Positions 62,842 through 64,000 of a DNA stretch of 64,000 nucleotides are shown here, one piece after another. The notes under the pieces were generated by a model. That model searched no databases. It worked only from the letters and a program-made list of their open reading frames with translations, and was not told the origin of the DNA. Source of the DNA: Ptiloglossa arizonensis (Eukaryota > Arthropoda > Insecta > Hymenoptera > Colletidae). The position numbers and the translations under genes are program-made. The stretch covers positions 4,960,001-5,024,000 of the forward strand of contig NC_135059.1 in NCBI RefSeq assembly GCF_051014685.1, in the 5' to 3' direction. How positions within the stretch are numbered: position 1 is the stretch's first letter; each line of letters opens with the position of its first letter.

Positions 62842-63485
62842 TGTTGGAATGAATGCAACAACGATCTTAAGAGTGCAAGATGTCGGTATCAGTTTTAAGA
62901 ACTCTGTATTGGCGCTGAAGGGTCGTTCGTCATCCGGTCAAGGGTTTGGCTGTTTTTCCTTTTGGCTTTTCTTTTTAAGTTTCAAGTCCAGAGTCAGAAA
63001 GACCACACGACATTGTCGTCGTTCACATCAATACGTATCATTGTATACGCATTTGTTCGAACTTTATATTCTTATATATATAGAGGAAAATATGCCTATT
63101 CCTCTGTTATAATAATATATTCCCTGTGGATTACACATGGAAATATAGGGTCTGCTTAAAGTCACGACGCGTACAAAAGGAAAACACAAACCCACTCGCA
63201 CCGTGAAACACACACACACACGTTTCCTCGAAAACTCTTTTTTAACTTTTTCCCAATACCGGTCGACTCGCGTCCGTATCGGTCCCTGGTTACATTACAA
63301 CTCTAACTTTTGTCTTTCGCACTGGGCTTCAATGAGCTATCGATTTACCGAAACAATCGCTCACTCGATCGAAACTTCACGCGATTCGTTCGCGCAAAAC
63401 TCGTCCCTACATATATACAATAACTATACTACTAGATCCCTGCATATTATAATAAACTAGATATTATAATCTGAACTTTGCAACA
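62842..63485. mobile_element. LTR-like element, copy B, with extra internal sequence
   Basis: Starts TGTTGGAATGAATGCAACAA and ends CTGAACTTTGCAACA, giving TG...CA termini with the inverted TGTTG / CAACA ends. Flanking pentamers GTAAC (62837-62841) and ATAAC (63486-63490) differ by one base. The left 290 bp align with copy A and with parts of copy C. The right 50 bp (TATTATAATAAACTA to the end) align with the right end of copy A. About 320 bp between them (roughly 63120-63440) are absent from copies A and C. They are either an insertion, or ancestral sequence lost from the other two. Confidence 0.55.
63207..63221. repeat. (AC)n dinucleotide repeat
   Basis: Seven AC units, inside the extra segment of LTR-like copy B. 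Confidence 0.9.
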
Positions 63486-64000
63486 ATAACAGTATTACGA
63501 ATCAGGTGTGCGGAGATGGTGGTATCAGGGGGACAAATATCTCCGTTCTCGAGCCGAGAAATTCCCCATTTATCGATCGCGGTCGAGAATCCTACCTATC
63601 GCGGGGCAATAACTTATTTTTCGCGCCGTCCCGGATAAGTAATCTTCGTGACGTTCAAAAGATTGTAACTTTGTACCGTGGAAGAGGGCTATCGATGGGA
63701 AACGACGCCCGGAAAGGCGCCTGGGCGACGGAAACCCTCGGAAGGCGCCGGTTTTTGCAACGACGACGCCCGGACCCGTGGCTTATCGTCGAGAGGATAA
63801 GAGAACGTCATACAGTCGGATCATCCGGATTTGGATGTTTCGCGAATCGATCCACGAATCGATCCAACGCCGCGCACCATTCCCTCTCGACCGTACAGTC
63901 GATTCACTTTTTCTCGAACGACTCGCGATCCACGAATCGCGAGAACTCCACCATCTCGACGATTTTCTCACCCTTGTTCGCGAAACGCGCTCGATCGCGA
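63486..64000. other. Right edge of the window, no gene seen
   Basis: Contains paired words such as CACGAATCGATCCA and CGAATCGCGA that repeat locally near 63840-63940. No exon or element is recognised. Confidence 0.4.

Noticed and set aside
1..64000. Bacterial-type features (operons, CRISPR arrays, ribosome binding sites, insertion sequences)
   Set aside because: The window is eukaryotic. Genes are split by GT/AG introns and there are no dense collinear open frames, so such features were not called.

Overview
The window is animal nuclear DNA, most likely from a hymenopteran insect (bee, wasp or ant). No long uninterrupted gene is present. Base composition is balanced but very rich in CpG (TCGA, CGAA, ACGT everywhere), splice sites are canonical, introns are long, and there are decayed insect-type transposons. 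The high CpG content and the gene family point to Hymenoptera, but the species cannot be named from this sequence.

The only confidently recognised protein-coding gene is on the minus strand at 5752-19250. Three exons encode most of two immunoglobulin domains of a Dpr / zig-8-like neuronal cell-surface receptor. They are 19040-19250 (second half of Ig1), 7512-7675 (first half of Ig2) and 5752-5908 (second half of Ig2). Splice sites and phases agree at both junctions, giving about 177 residues in one continuous frame across introns of 11.4 kb and 1.6 kb. The signal peptide, the first half of Ig1 and the C-terminal membrane-anchor exon were not found. They lie either outside the window or in exons too short to recognise by eye. 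Much of the sequence on both sides is therefore probably intron of this gene or of its neighbours.

The introns and flanks carry dead mobile elements. There is a Tc1-like transposon with about 160-bp inverted repeats and a broken transposase (10933-11965), and a probable short hAT-type element (18403-18871). Three related LTR-like elements lie at 6543-6795, 31010-31352 and 62842-63485; the first has a perfect 5-bp target duplication. There is also a possible tRNA-derived SINE near 10.2 kb and a tandem 250-bp duplication at 32.1-32.6 kb.

Two repeat families are less easily explained. A gap-free 60-bp module occurs three times in the first 4.2 kb at about 1.1-kb spacing. A dispersed pair at 31.56 and 47.45 kb shares about 100 bp containing a stem-loop preserved through a G-U wobble change. 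The rest, notably 19.3-31 kb and 33-62.8 kb, holds simple repeats, purine or pyrimidine tracts and open frames that show no family signature. I saw no rRNA or tRNA gene and no CRISPR array.
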